Below, one piece after another: positions 33,110 through 42,444 of a DNA stretch of 47,616 nucleotides. The translations under genes were made by a program, and so were the position numbers. Source of the stretch: Acidimicrobiales bacterium. Lineage in GTDB: Bacteria; Actinomycetota; Acidimicrobiia; Acidimicrobiales; JAKAVM01. The notes under the pieces were generated by a model, which was given only the letters and a program-made list of their open reading frames with translations, did no database searches and was not told the origin of the DNA. How positions within the stretch are numbered: the stretch's first letter is position 1; every line of letters begins with the position of its first letter. Location of the stretch: positions 1 through 47,616 of the forward strand of contig DAIDHF010000006.1 of assembly GCA_027452005.1 (NCBI GenBank), in the 5' to 3' direction.

Positions 33110-34171
33110 TTGAAAGGCAAGTGGGCTGCGGGTATCTCCCCCAGATATTTCGCTTGGGTTATTAAAGACAAGCTGGCCGTGAGCGAGCGGCCAGGAGGTT
33201 ACGCCCGTAATCACCGCCCCGTCCGGCGCCAGGAGGAGATAATCTGGCTCCGAGAACAGGGTTTTGCCCGGGTGGTCTCCCTGCTTATCTCCCCGCACAA
33301 CCTGCACGCGTATGAAGACTACGGCCTTACCTGGGCACACTTTCCAATCATCGGCCCGGTCGAGGCCTCGCGAAGCTTCAACGACCTCTTTCGCAATCTT
33401 CGTCAGTGGATGATCAAGGGCGAGAGGCTCCTCATCCACGAGGAGGAACTCTCCGACAAAGTAATGGGGGTCGTGGCTGGCTTTTTGTTGTGGGCTGAGA
33501 TGGTTCCCAGTGCCCCGGTGGCGGTCACGGTCATTGAGAAGATCTGCAAGAAACAACTCGGTGCCCTCGGGCGTCAGTACGTGGCCGTGGTGGACGGGCT
33601 ACCCCGGTTTGACCCTATTGCAGAGGCCGAGCGAGAGGCCGAGCAGGCCCGAAAGGCCGCCGAGGAGGCCGAGCAGGCCGCCGCTATCCAGGCCCAGCTA
33701 GATGCCGAAATTCAACAACGCCTGGCCGCCTTGGCAGTTGAAGACCCGGTTGCTTACCCGGCTAGTGTGGGGGTTCCCGATTTTGTAGAGCCAGCCGAAG
33801 AACCCAACCTGGAACCTGAATTGGAAGTCACCCAAACCCAACCTGGTTCGAGAGCAGTATTTTCCCAAGAGGCACCGGGATCAGAATTCCTTATTTCGCA
33901 GGACGAACCGGGGGAGGACAACTATTACCCACAAGACAACCAAGAGGTGGTCGCCTTTAGTCCCACCGGTGAGTATAGCGTCCAAGGCGATTCAAGTTAT
34001 CTCGCCGACTCTCATGAACGAGGTGGGTCAGAAGACTCTGTTCAACCCCCAGATCTAGAAAGTCCGGTTACCTTTAGTGAGCCCGAAGTTCCTGAGAATG
34101 GAGATCTTGAAAACTCGCCCGAGATGGTTGGAGACCAGCTACAGCCATCCCAAGACCTAGTAGATCGGTGA
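33110..34171 (+). CDS. Catalytically degenerate dual-specificity-phosphatase-like protein
   Basis: 353 residues. Residues about 8-160 follow the dual-specificity phosphatase pattern: SERPGGY, a strand RVVSLL, HFPIIG, then LLIHEEELSDKVMGVVAGFLLW where active enzymes have HCx5R. H110 is kept, but the nucleophile Cys is E111 and the phosphate-binding Arg is K117 at exact HCx5R spacing. A coiled coil of Glu/Ala/Lys/Gln follows at 173-212, then an acidic, disordered tail. Start is TTG 33110 with AAGGAG upstream. It overlaps folB by 4 bp, so it is fixed in the folate operon. A binding or scaffold role is inferred. Confidence 0.65.
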   Translation: MKGKWAAGISPRYFAWVIKDKLAVSERPGGYARNHRPVRRQEEIIWLREQGFARVVSLLISPHNLHAYEDYGLTWAHFPIIGPVEASRSFNDLFRNLRQWMIKGERLLIHEEELSDKVMGVVAGFLLWAEMVPSAPVAVTVIEKICKKQLGALGRQYVAVVDGLPRFDPIAEAEREAEQARKAAEEAEQAAAIQAQLDAEIQQRLAALAVEDPVAYPASVGVPDFVEPAEEPNLEPELEVTQTQPGSRAVFSQEAPGSEFLISQDEPGEDNYYPQDNQEVVAFSPTGEYSVQGDSSYLADSHERGGSEDSVQPPDLESPVTFSEPEVPENGDLENSPEMVGDQLQPSQDLVDR

Positions 34172-34551
34172 CGGGCACCCGAGACGGCGACTGCATAAGA
34201 ATCGACGGGGTTCAGTGTGTTGGCATTCACGGGGTACTCCCGCAAGAGCGCTTGGCCCCACAGAGATTTCTTGTTGACCTAGAACTCGGGCTTGATACCA
34301 CTAAAGCATCTTACTCAGATAATCTAGATGATACTGTTGATTACGACAGGGTCGCTTCCATGGTGGCCGCTGAAGTGTCGGGCAAGTCCTATAACCTCAT
34401 CGAGACCCTGGCCGAAAGTATCGCCACGGCCCTCTTAGGGCTGAAAACACCCCGATGGGTGTGGGTGAAGGTTTCCAAGCCCGATGCCCCACTGGGCGTC
34501 GCGGTCTCTAATGTTTCAGTCGCGATCACCCGATTTAGTCCGCCCGAGTAA
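34168..34551 (+). CDS. folB: Dihydroneopterin aldolase
   Basis: 127 residues. It cleaves dihydroneopterin to hydroxymethyl-dihydropterin. Motifs: GVQCVGIHGVLPQER, DDTVDYDRVAS and SYNLIETLAESIA, with the conserved Glu and Lys (VKVSKPDAP). The GTG start overlaps the pseudophosphatase stop by 4 bp; folK starts 12 bp after it. Confidence 0.93.
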   Translation: MTGTRDGDCIRIDGVQCVGIHGVLPQERLAPQRFLVDLELGLDTTKASYSDNLDDTVDYDRVASMVAAEVSGKSYNLIETLAESIATALLGLKTPRWVWVKVSKPDAPLGVAVSNVSVAITRFSPPE

Positions 34552-34563
34552 GTCTCCACGCTC

Positions 34564-35076
34564 GTGACCCACACGGCTTACCTGTCTCTGGGATCAAACC
34601 TGGGTGCGTCTAGGAGAACCCTGCAGGTCGCCCTGGCCGACCTCGGCCTTCCCGGCCAAGGCGACCTGACTGGAAGCGATCTCCCGGCCAATCAACCAAC
34701 CCGGGTTGTTTGCGTGTCGGACCTCTTTGAAACCGAGCCCCAGGGAGGCCCATCAGGTCAGGCCATCTATCTCAACCTGGTCGTAAAGATCTTCACTGAC
34801 CTGGCCCCGGGGGAACTCTTGGAGTTCTGCCAGTCCCTTGAAGCCCAGGCGGGACGGGTGAGAACCACCCGGTGGGGTCCGAGAACCCTTGACATAGACA
34901 TCTTGGTCTACGACAACGAGACCGTTGACCTGCCCGAACTCCAGATCCCCCATCCCAGAATGTTCCAGCGCCGCTTTGTCTTAGAGCCTCTCTCTCAGGT
35001 CGCCCCAGAGCTGGTCACCCGGGACATCTTTTTGGCGACTTTTGACCAGAAAGTCAGAAATATTGGTAAGATCTAA
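34564..35076 (+). CDS. folK: 2-amino-4-hydroxy-6-hydroxymethyldihydropteridine pyrophosphokinase
   Basis: 170 residues. Transfers diphosphate from ATP to hydroxymethyl-dihydropterin, the step before folP. YLSLGSNLG at the N-terminus, FETEPQGGPSGQAIYLN and RWGPRTLDIDILVYD (metal-binding Asp pair) identify it. PHPRMFQRRFVLEPL closes the domain. The GTG start at 34564 is 12 bp after folB. Confidence 0.94.
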   Translation: MTHTAYLSLGSNLGASRRTLQVALADLGLPGQGDLTGSDLPANQPTRVVCVSDLFETEPQGGPSGQAIYLNLVVKIFTDLAPGELLEFCQSLEAQAGRVRTTRWGPRTLDIDILVYDNETVDLPELQIPHPRMFQRRFVLEPLSQVAPELVTRDIFLATFDQKVRNIGKI

Positions 35077-35126
35077 GTAGGCGAACGGCACCCAAGTGGT
35101 TGGGGCTGGAACGTTATAGGAGTGAG

Positions 35127-36047
35127 TTGACCATAGCCCTAGAAAGAGAAGTCTTGCCCCGGAACTTGTCCGTACCGGGTCTTGTTGACGCGGTGTCGAG
35201 CCTGTCAGACCTGCTGGTCGGACGACGCGCAGCCGGCGATCGGGTTGGGTTTGTCCCGACCATGGGTGCCCTTCATGACGGACACCTGGCACTTATCTCT
35301 CGGGCCAAGTCTGAGAGTGACTTCGTGGTGGTCTCGGTGTTCGTAAATCCTACCCAGTTCAACTCCCGAGAAGACTTCGACAAGTACCCTCGCTCGATCG
35401 AGCAAGACGCCCAAGGCGCAACCGTGGCCGGTGCTGACGTTGTATTCGTACCCCCCATAGCCAATATGTATCCCCCCGGGGGACTCACACAGGTAAGTCT
35501 CCCTGACCTGAGTGGAGTTCTTGAAGGGAGTTCACGTCCGGGGCATTTCGACGGGGTAGCCCTAGTGGTCACGAAGTTGTTCTCAATCGTCGGGCCATGC
35601 ACGGCCTTTTTTGGAGAAAAGGACTTTCAACAGCTCCAGATCGTAAGGAGGCTGGTGAGCGACCTGTTCTTACCCGTTCACGTGGTCGGGTGCGAGACGG
35701 TTCGCGAGGAGTCCGGTCTGGCCATGTCAAGTCGAAACCAGCGCCTGTCGAGAGAGCATCTTCGCGCCGCTCCCGTCTTATACCGAGCCCTCCTTCGTGC
35801 ACGGGAGCTAATCGAGGGCGGTGAATCCAATTTCGACCGAGTTGAAGCTGAGATGACCCTGATTATTTCGAGCGAGCCCTTGGCAGACCTAGATTACGCC
35901 CGGGTCGTGGACTGTGAAACCCTGACCCGGCCAGACCACCTAGCCGACCAGGTTCGTGTCTTGGTTGCCGCAAACTTTGGGGGAATCAGACTTATTGACA
36001 ACCTTGGCGCACGCGTCGGGGGTTCGGACATGAAAGGCAGATCATGA
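35127..36047 (+). CDS. panC: Pantothenate synthetase
   Basis: About 306 residues. It condenses pantoate and beta-alanine with [30 protein letters not shown] and SSRNQRLS are the catalytic motifs. TTG 35127 with AGGAG at 35118-35122 is preferred; the frame opens up to TTG 35100. The extra N-terminal 45 residues before VGFVPTMG are longer than in most PanC. panD overlaps the 3' end by 4 bp. panB is not in the window. Confidence 0.93.
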   Translation: MTIALEREVLPRNLSVPGLVDAVSSLSDLLVGRRAAGDRVGFVPTMGALHDGHLALISRAKSESDFVVVSVFVNPTQFNSREDFDKYPRSIEQDAQGATVAGADVVFVPPIANMYPPGGLTQVSLPDLSGVLEGSSRPGHFDGVALVVTKLFSIVGPCTAFFGEKDFQQLQIVRRLVSDLFLPVHVVGCETVREESGLAMSSRNQRLSREHLRAAPVLYRALLRARELIEGGESNFDRVEAEMTLIISSEPLADLDYARVVDCETLTRPDHLADQVRVLVAANFGGIRLIDNLGARVGGSDMKGRS

Positions 36048-36445
36048 GAAGAAGAATGATGAAGTCAAAGATTCATCGGGCCACGGTGACTGATGCAAAC
36101 CTGGCATACGTGGGTTCGATAAGTCTGGACCCCAACCTGATGACCTTAGCCGATATCTTGGAGTACGAGCAGGTAACCGTGCTCGACATAGACAACGGGG
36201 CCCGGTTTGAGACCTATGCCATATTGGGTGGTCCCGGTGAGGTAACCCTGAACGGGGCTGCCGCCCGACTTGTCCAGCCCGGAGACAGGGTGATCGTGAT
36301 CACCTATGGCGATTATGACAACAGTGAACTCGAACACTTCGTTCCCAAAGTTGTCCACGTGGACGAAAAGAATCGTCCTATCCCCGAGGTCGTGGCCCGG
36401 AAGGCCTCCAGCGCCAACCTGGTCTCTCACAGCCTAGACAACTAG
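36044..36445 (+). CDS. panD: Aspartate 1-decarboxylase precursor
   Basis: 133 residues. It makes beta-alanine for PanC. The self-cleavage site is Gly-Ser in AYVGSISLD, yielding the pyruvoyl group. [18 protein letters not shown] and [10 protein letters not shown] are typical. Translation is coupled to panC by the ATGA overlap. The tail after about 118 is probably disordered. Confidence 0.95.
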   Translation: MRRRMMKSKIHRATVTDANLAYVGSISLDPNLMTLADILEYEQVTVLDIDNGARFETYAILGGPGEVTLNGAAARLVQPGDRVIVITYGDYDNSELEHFVPKVVHVDEKNRPIPEVVARKASSANLVSHSLDN

Positions 36446-36456
36446 TCGAGCCCGCG

Positions 36457-38175
36457 GTGGCTCTGTCCTTTGACGTCCTCATAGTCGGGACCGGGATAGC
36501 TGGTCTCTCGGCCGCTTCCACCTACTTAGACCTCGCCCGGTCAGGTGAGACCGGCTTGAAGGTCGCAATCATTACCAAGGGTGATCTCACGGCCGGTTCC
36601 TCCGCACTTGCCCAAGGCGGGGTGGCCTGTGTGGTCGGCCCCCCGGACTCCTTTGAGATTCACCACGGTGACACCGCCCGGGCAGGTGACCAGCTCTGTG
36701 ACGACCAGGCCGTTGAGTACATGGTGACCCGTGGCCCGGCAAAGATCGACGAACTGGTCGCCCTGGGGGCTAAGTTTGACAGGACCCCCGACGGAGATCT
36801 GGCCTTGGCGCTGGAAGGTGGACATAGTTTCCCCCGGGTCATTCACTCAAACGGGGCCGCCACCGGGGCAGAGATCGTCCGTGTCCTGAGCACTCGACTC
36901 GATGAGGCCCTGGCAGGGCCGTGTGGGATTACCCTGCTCACCGGATACCAGGTGGTTGACCTGGTAGTTGAAGACCACCGGTGTGTGGGGGCCCAGATCA
37001 TGGACTCCCACGGCCACCTCGACGTTGTCTCGTGTGACCACCTGATCCTGGCAACAGGGGGGATAGGGAACTTTTTCTCCTCGACCACCAATCCGAGTGG
37101 GTCAACCGGTGACGGAATTGGGTTCGCCCTGCGCCACCGGGTCCCGGTTGGCGACATTGAGTTCATCCAGTTCCATCCCACGGCCCTGTTCTCAGGTTCG
37201 TTTCCGACTCTGCTCTTGTCGGAGGCCATCCGGGGCGAGGGGGGAGTGCTGCGCGACCTGTCCGGGGAGCGCTTTGTAGACGAGTTGGCCTCCCGAGACG
37301 TGGTAAGTCGGGCCATGGCCCAGGTCATGGGCGAGACCGGAGCCAGACATCTCTGGTTAGACGTTTCGACGGTTACCAACTTTGAGAGCAAGTTCCCGAC
37401 TATCTCTAGGGCCCTGGCCGGTCACGGGGTAGACCTGACAAAAGGGCGGATCCCGGTGGCCCCGGCCGCTCACCACCTGGCCGGGGGTGTTTTGGTAGAC
37501 CTGAACGGGGCGAGTGCAATGCCCGGGCTGTGGGCCTGTGGGGAGGTGGCTGCCAGCGGGGTCCACGGGGCAAACCGGCTGGCCTCAAACTCTCTCCTGG
37601 AGGCCCTGGTCTTTGGAGGACGCACCATAGAGGCCATAGTCGAGGGGGGCTTTGGGCCGGGATCTAGCGGGGTCATGAGGCAGGCCCCAGTGAACCGGGC
37701 ACGGGAATCTGCGGGAGTCGGCCTAGACATGGTCGGGCCTAGCCGGGCGACCCAAGAGTTAGTGAACTCGGCCCGCGAGGCCAGCCAGGGGCTCTTCAAC
37801 AGGCTCACTCAAGACGGTCAGGTGGGCAACTCGGGGCGATCGGGGCGGGTGGTCGAAGCGATGAGGTTAGCGCGAGAGGCCATGAGTGCTCACGCCGGGG
37901 TACTTCGAGACCAGATCGGACTTGAGGATCTGGCTGGCCAGTTGACCGTCCTGGCACGGGAGTCGGTAGAGTTGATATCCAAGATGCCAGCAGTCGACTA
38001 CGCCTTACTAGACCTGGTCAGCTTCTTGGAGTTCTCCGGGCCCTTCTTAGATTCATGCCTGTGGAGAACCGAGACCCGGGGGGCGCACAGTCGGGTCGAT
38101 TATCGCGCCCGAGATGACCGGTTTATAAGGCGGGCCGTGCACGGCCTGATGGCCCCCGAGTTGATCCGTGGCTGA
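36457..38175 (+). CDS. nadB: L-aspartate oxidase
   Basis: 572 residues. This FAD enzyme oxidises aspartate to iminoaspartate in NAD synthesis. GTGIAGLSAA binds FAD, SSALAQGGVA and FIQFHPTALF are family motifs, and GLWACGEVAASGVHGANRLASN is the C-terminal FAD site. It starts with GTG 36457. nadC overlaps by 8 bp. nadA, whose product uses iminoaspartate, is not in the window although it is usually next to nadB. Confidence 0.94.
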   Translation: MALSFDVLIVGTGIAGLSAASTYLDLARSGETGLKVAIITKGDLTAGSSALAQGGVACVVGPPDSFEIHHGDTARAGDQLCDDQAVEYMVTRGPAKIDELVALGAKFDRTPDGDLALALEGGHSFPRVIHSNGAATGAEIVRVLSTRLDEALAGPCGITLLTGYQVVDLVVEDHRCVGAQIMDSHGHLDVVSCDHLILATGGIGNFFSSTTNPSGSTGDGIGFALRHRVPVGDIEFIQFHPTALFSGSFPTLLLSEAIRGEGGVLRDLSGERFVDELASRDVVSRAMAQVMGETGARHLWLDVSTVTNFESKFPTISRALAGHGVDLTKGRIPVAPAAHHLAGGVLVDLNGASAMPGLWACGEVAASGVHGANRLASNSLLEALVFGGRTIEAIVEGGFGPGSSGVMRQAPVNRARESAGVGLDMVGPSRATQELVNSAREASQGLFNRLTQDGQVGNSGRSGRVVEAMRLAREAMSAHAGVLRDQIGLEDLAGQLTVLARESVELISKMPAVDYALLDLVSFLEFSGPFLDSCLWRTETRGAHSRVDYRARDDRFIRRAVHGLMAPELIRG

Positions 38176-39109
38176 GGACACCCAATTGCCCGCGCCGCTT
38201 GACACCTCCCGTCTAGCCGTGCCCGGGGACGAAAACCTAGAGCCCGACTCGGACGCAGTGGCCTCTGCTGTGGCCAAGGCAGTTGGTGAGGACCTCGGAA
38301 CCCGGGGGGATGTTACGAGTTCTCTAATCCCGGCCCACCTGACCATCAAGGCGAACTTTGTGGCCAGACAACCCGGGGTTCTGGCCGGGACGGCCTGTGG
38401 CACTGAGGCCTTTCGCAGGGTCGAGGAGATCTTTACGAGAGTGGGCCTAGAACACTTCCCGGTGGACATCGAGTGGTATCACCGCGACGGGGACCTCGTG
38501 GACGAGAGGACTATACTGGGGCAGGTATCTGGAACCCTCCGGACAGTCCTGGTTGCCGAGCGCACGGCTCTCAACTTCTTGTGCCACCTCTCAGGGGTCG
38601 CCAGCGCAACCCGACGGCTCGTCGATATTGTCAAGGCGGTAGCTCCCGAGTGCAACCTGAGGGACACCCGAAAGACAACCCCGGGGCTTAGGGCCCTGGA
38701 GAAGGCTGCCGTTCGGGCCGGGGGTGGACAAAATCACCGGATGAACCTCTCAGAGGGAATTTTGGTCAAAGACAACCACCTCACAGGGATCTCGATTGCA
38801 GACGCTGTCGCCCAGGCCCGAAAGCTCTGGCCAGAGATCCCCCTAGAGGTCGAGTGTGACGACGAAGGCCAGGTTACCCAGTCGGTTGACCAACGAGTAC
38901 CCATGGTGCTCCTCGACAACATGACCCCCGATCAGGTGGCCTACTGCGTAGGGATCGCCCATCAGGCCGGGGTAAAGGTGGAGGTATCTGGCGGGATCAA
39001 TGCGACCAACATAACCCAATATGCCATGACCGGAGCGGACTATATCTCGGTCGGATCTATAACTCATTCAGCCCAAATCTTAGATATTGGTCTCGACGTT
39101 ACCAATTAG
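38168..39109 (+). CDS. nadC: Nicotinate-nucleotide pyrophosphorylase (carboxylating)
   Basis: 313 residues. It forms nicotinate mononucleotide from quinolinate and PRPP. LRDTRKTTPGLR, HRMNLSEGILVKDNH, LEVECDDEGQ and the final GADYISVGSITHS identify it. The N-terminus is about 30 residues longer than in many NadC. GTG start overlaps nadB by 8 bp. Confidence 0.95.
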   Translation: MAEDTQLPAPLDTSRLAVPGDENLEPDSDAVASAVAKAVGEDLGTRGDVTSSLIPAHLTIKANFVARQPGVLAGTACGTEAFRRVEEIFTRVGLEHFPVDIEWYHRDGDLVDERTILGQVSGTLRTVLVAERTALNFLCHLSGVASATRRLVDIVKAVAPECNLRDTRKTTPGLRALEKAAVRAGGGQNHRMNLSEGILVKDNHLTGISIADAVAQARKLWPEIPLEVECDDEGQVTQSVDQRVPMVLLDNMTPDQVAYCVGIAHQAGVKVEVSGGINATNITQYAMTGADYISVGSITHSAQILDIGLDVTN

Positions 39110-39113
39110 TCAC

Positions 39114-39965
39114 GTGCTACTTACTATCGACATCGGGAACACCCAGACCGTGATCGGGATCTTTGCTGATGGCTCTCTTGAGGTGAACACTCAAGATAGC
39201 CCCGATCCAGTTGGGCCCTATACGACCAACTTAGACGAGGTTACCGGCGATCGGCCCCCGCTGGCCTATCACTGGAGGGTGGCCACCATTGCAGACAAGA
39301 CGGCCGATGAAAACGCGTTGATGTTGTCTGAGCTGTTAGGTCTCCAGGGGCTCGTGGCCCGCTCGGCTATCTCCGGGATTGCGGTCTCGTCAACGGTCCC
39401 CAGATTGACCCAGGCCATGCGCGAGATGATCTCCCGGTGGTACGCGGTTCCGTGTATCATCTTAGGTCCCGGGGTGAAGACCGGGATGCCAATCCTCTAC
39501 GACGATCCCCGTGAGGTCGGAGCCGACCGGATCGCGAACGCCGTGGGAGCGTTTAGCGCGTTGGGGGGCCCCTCTATTGTGGTGGACTTCGGGACGGCGA
39601 CCACCTTTGACTGTATCTCTAAAGACGGAGAGTATCTCGGAGGGGCCATCGTGCCCGGGATCGAGATCTCCATGGATGCCCTGTTCTCTCAGGCGGCCGC
39701 CTTGAGGCGGGTTGAGATGGTTCAACCCAGACGGGTGATCGGGAAGAACACCGTGGAGTCGATTCAGTCCGGGATGGTTTACGGGTTTGTAGCCCAATCC
39801 GAGGGGCTTTGCTCGAAACTCCAAGACGAGATGGGGGTGTCCAAGATAGTCCTGACCGGGGGTCTTGCCCGGGCTATTGCCCCGCATTTTTGCCTTGATC
39901 ACTACTACGACCCCTGGCTCACCCTGCACGGGCTTAGAATAATCTTTGACCGTAACTTTTCCTGA
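39114..39965 (+). CDS. coaX: Type III pantothenate kinase
   Basis: About 283 residues from GTG 39114, 5 bp after nadC; an in-frame TTG at 39087 would overlap nadC. It phosphorylates pantothenate, the product of PanC, using ATP. LLTIDIGNTQTVIG is the phosphate-binding start, with VVDFGTATTFDCI and GAIVPGIEISMDAL downstream. An insertion of about 20 residues (DSPDPVGPYTTNLDEVTGDR) precedes the usual WRVAT motif. Confidence 0.93.
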   Translation: MLLTIDIGNTQTVIGIFADGSLEVNTQDSPDPVGPYTTNLDEVTGDRPPLAYHWRVATIADKTADENALMLSELLGLQGLVARSAISGIAVSSTVPRLTQAMREMISRWYAVPCIILGPGVKTGMPILYDDPREVGADRIANAVGAFSALGGPSIVVDFGTATTFDCISKDGEYLGGAIVPGIEISMDALFSQAAALRRVEMVQPRRVIGKNTVESIQSGMVYGFVAQSEGLCSKLQDEMGVSKIVLTGGLARAIAPHFCLDHYYDPWLTLHGLRIIFDRNFS

Positions 39966-39978
39966 GTAGAGAGCGCAT

Positions 39979-41391
39979 TTGACCAACAGCCCGTTTCCGT
40001 ACACCTTTGACCGTCGCGACACTTGCGCGTCTGTGGTCTCTAGGTTTGGTGCTCTGGGACCGGGGTCGTCGACCGGGGTAGCCGTGTCGGTGGCTGGGCG
40101 GGTCATGCTCATGCGCCCCCAGGGAAAGCTGGCCTTCGCCCGCCTGGTCGACGCGTCAGGGTCCATCCAGCTCTTTGCCAGCCAGGCCGACACGGGCAAC
40201 TTCGAGGAGCTTTCCAAGCTGTCACTCGGCGACTGGGTCGGGGTGGACGGAGAGGTGATCACGACCAAGAAGGGTGAGCTCTCGGTCAAGGTGGACACTT
40301 GGGTCCTTTTGGCCCAGGCCCGTAGGGGTTTTGGTGACAAGTGGAAGGGCATAAGTGATCCCGACTTGAGGTATCGGCAGCGCTATGTGGACCTGTGGGC
40401 GAACCCGTCCTCGCGCGAGTCCCTCTTGATGAGGGCGGCCACGATCAGCTTTATCCGCAACTGGCTCGAAAAACGAGGCTTTATCGAGATTGATACCCCG
40501 GTCCTGCATCCCATTGCCGGGGGGGCGACAGCTCGGCCGTTTGTGACCACGCACAACACGTTAGACATGGACCTCTATTTGAGAATCGCCCCGGAACTCT
40601 ACCTAAAGAGACTCGTCGTAGGCGGATTTGACCGGGTATATGAGATTGCCCGGGTGTTTCGCAACGAGGGCATGTCACCCAGGCACAACCCCGAGTTCAC
40701 CATGTTGGAGCTCTACCAGGCCTACAGCGACTACAACGACGCCATGGTCCTGATAAAAGAGCTCCTAATGGACCTGGCTAAAGAGCTTACCGGGGATCTC
40801 GTTTTGACCTACCAGGGAAACCTGATTGATCTGGGTTCCACCTGGGAGAAGAGGTCCCTGAGTGAACTCGTGTCTGAGGCCATTGGGTTAGAGGTCTCGG
40901 TATCGACCGACCGGGAGGTCTTAGTTGAACAATGTAAGGCCCGGGACATCCAGGTCAAAGACGACTGGGGACAGGGTAAGCTCATCTTGGAGCTCTACGA
41001 GAAGACCTGTGAGGCAACCTTGTGGGGACCGATCTTCGTGACCGACTTCCCCCGAGAGGTGTCTCCGTTAGCCCGGGCTCACCGGTCTCAGCCCGGTCTC
41101 ACCGAGCGCTTTGAGTTAATCATCGCCGGACGAGAGCTAGTGAACGCATTCTCTGAGTTATGTGATCCCGACGACCAGAGGTCTCGCTTTGAATCCCAGG
41201 CGGCCATCAAGGCGTCGGGTGACGATGAGGCCATGGAGGTTGATGAGGACTACTTGAGGGCCTTGGAGTACGGACTGCCTCCCACGATGGGCCTGGGTAT
41301 GGGGATCGACCGTTTGGTCATGCTACTTGCCGACGTGTCGACCATAAAAGAGGTAATTGCTTTTCCAACCCTTAGACCAGAGGTTTACTAG
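39979..41391 (+). CDS. lysS: Lysyl-tRNA synthetase, class II
   Basis: 470 residues, slightly short for bacterial LysS (about 500). An N-terminal OB-fold binds the anticodon ([19 protein letters not shown]). Class II motif 1 is [17 protein letters not shown], motif 2 [18 protein letters not shown], and motif 3 [13 protein letters not shown]. The start is TTG 39979, 13 bp after coaX. It is the last gene of the long forward run. Confidence 0.95.
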   Translation: MTNSPFPYTFDRRDTCASVVSRFGALGPGSSTGVAVSVAGRVMLMRPQGKLAFARLVDASGSIQLFASQADTGNFEELSKLSLGDWVGVDGEVITTKKGELSVKVDTWVLLAQARRGFGDKWKGISDPDLRYRQRYVDLWANPSSRESLLMRAATISFIRNWLEKRGFIEIDTPVLHPIAGGATARPFVTTHNTLDMDLYLRIAPELYLKRLVVGGFDRVYEIARVFRNEGMSPRHNPEFTMLELYQAYSDYNDAMVLIKELLMDLAKELTGDLVLTYQGNLIDLGSTWEKRSLSELVSEAIGLEVSVSTDREVLVEQCKARDIQVKDDWGQGKLILELYEKTCEATLWGPIFVTDFPREVSPLARAHRSQPGLTERFELIIAGRELVNAFSELCDPDDQRSRFESQAAIKASGDDEAMEVDEDYLRALEYGLPPTMGLGMGIDRLVMLLADVSTIKEVIAFPTLRPEVY

Positions 41392-41680
41392 GGTTGTCCC
41401 CCAACCGTCTCTGGTATTGGCAGTCGAGGAAGAAACCGAGTTCGGGATCGTCCCGAGAGTGTTGGAGGCGCTCGAGGTCGGACTCAATCCAAGTTTCATC
41501 CGCGTCGAGAACTATCACGGCGTTGACAACGACCTGATGCTGTTCGCACAGTACGCTGGCAACCAGGTTCTTGAACTCGATCGCGACCCCTTCGTCAAGC
41601 TGGCCCGGCCCGTCATCGGTTTGCTCGTCCTGGCAGACCCCGATGAGCATCCAGACCTGGGGCGCTATCCCTTTGAGCAT
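41372..41680 (-). CDS. Hypothetical protein antisense to the lysS end
   Basis: About 102 residues from ATG 41680, with TAGTAT 7 nt upstream as for a leaderless gene. It overlaps the 3' end of lysS by 20 bp. The sequence alternates strand-like ([24 protein letters not shown]) and helix-like stretches, but I do not recognise it. The opposite strand also has an open frame (41357-41698) with similar composition, so strand choice is uncertain. Confidence 0.45.
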   Translation of the reverse strand: MLKGIAPQVWMLIGVCQDEQTDDGPGQLDEGVAIEFKNLVASVLCEQHQVVVNAVIVLDADETWIESDLERLQHSRDDPELGFFLDCQYQRRLGDNPSKPLV

Positions 41681-41683
41681 TTC

Positions 41684-41692
41684 CGATATACT
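41684..41692. promoter_or_regulatory. Overlapping divergent -10 element
   Basis: The AT-rich step around 41685-41693 reads TATACT (41687-41692) forward and TAGTAT reverse. It could drive both the ORFan at 41711 and the antisense gene ending at 41372. No clear -35 boxes are seen. Confidence 0.35.
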
Positions 41693-41710
41693 AGGTAACT
41701 GAGAGGAACA

Positions 41711-42403
41711 GTGATGATCTCGCGCATTAACCATTCGATCCGGGCTTCAGTACGCGTAAAGGTCGCGGCGACTACTTTAGTTGTCACGATTGGGGTAGCA
41801 CTAGGCTTTGTTATTTCTACGTCAGCCTCTACTCCCCCGTCACAGGGTCCCATATTGTCGAATGAGGTGCAAGTACCTAACGTGCCCAATGTTGTGAGAA
41901 GCGAAAGCACTGGACCGATGCCGTTTGTAGAAGTTCACGGCAACAGTCGGCCAGTTGATGTTTCTTCGGTCCCCGCTCAAATACCTACGCAGGGTGTCGT
42001 AGTTAACAATGACTTTGAACTGTTCCCGTGGGGATCTGTGCAACCGTCTGGTATTGCGCCGAAAACAGTCCAGCAGTCAATCAGTTCGTCAAAGGCAATC
42101 TCTGCTTGCAACAAGGAAATGGTTGTGCCACAACCAACTGGCGTTACTACAACAATGGCGGATTTTACTGATCCCGGATCAATTCCCAATCAACAAGCTA
42201 CCATTACGTCATCATCGGATCCGAATGAAATGATGGATGTCCCTTCGTGGATAGTGGACACTTCCATGACTGCGCATCAAATGGAGCCAGATGTACTTCC
42301 AGGGATGCCTATGCCCTCGGTAACTCAGCCAACCGTAGCCAATATGGTGTGTGTCGTGAATGCTTACACAGGAGATGTGATCTTTAGTACAGCTACTCCA
42401 TAA
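41711..42403 (+). CDS. Secreted or anchored Ser/Pro/Thr-rich ORFan
   Basis: 230 residues. A basic start and hydrophobic segment (KVAATTLVVTIGVALGFVI) form a signal peptide or membrane anchor. The rest is rich in Pro, Ser, Thr, Val and Met with two Cys (SACNKEM, NMVCVVNAY) that might pair outside the cell. GAGGAAC precedes the ATG. It is visibly less GC-rich than its neighbours and has no recognisable domain, which suggests recent acquisition or relaxed evolution. Confidence 0.65.
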   Translation: MMISRINHSIRASVRVKVAATTLVVTIGVALGFVISTSASTPPSQGPILSNEVQVPNVPNVVRSESTGPMPFVEVHGNSRPVDVSSVPAQIPTQGVVVNNDFELFPWGSVQPSGIAPKTVQQSISSSKAISACNKEMVVPQPTGVTTTMADFTDPGSIPNQQATITSSSDPNEMMDVPSWIVDTSMTAHQMEPDVLPGMPMPSVTQPTVANMVCVVNAYTGDVIFSTATP

Positions 42404-42441
42404 GCACTCCCCGAGGTGTAGTGCTCCGGCCTTCAGGCCGG
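42404..42441. terminator. Double hairpin between convergent genes
   Basis: GCACT (42404-42408) pairs with AGTGC (42420-42424), and CCGGCC-TTCA-GGCCGG (42426-42441) forms a perfect GC stem, followed by GGG. It lies between the ORFan and the reverse-strand prenyl synthase gene and can terminate both. Similar CCGGCCTTCAGGCCGG stems occur at the ends of some IS200/IS605 elements, but no transposase is present. Confidence 0.55.
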
Positions 42442-42444
42442 GGG

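Noticed and set aside
41357..41698. Forward frame of 113 codons overlapping the lysS end
   Set aside because: Its only ATG is inside lysS and has no ribosome site, whereas the reverse frame has an ATG with a well-placed TAGTAT box. The decision is not firm.
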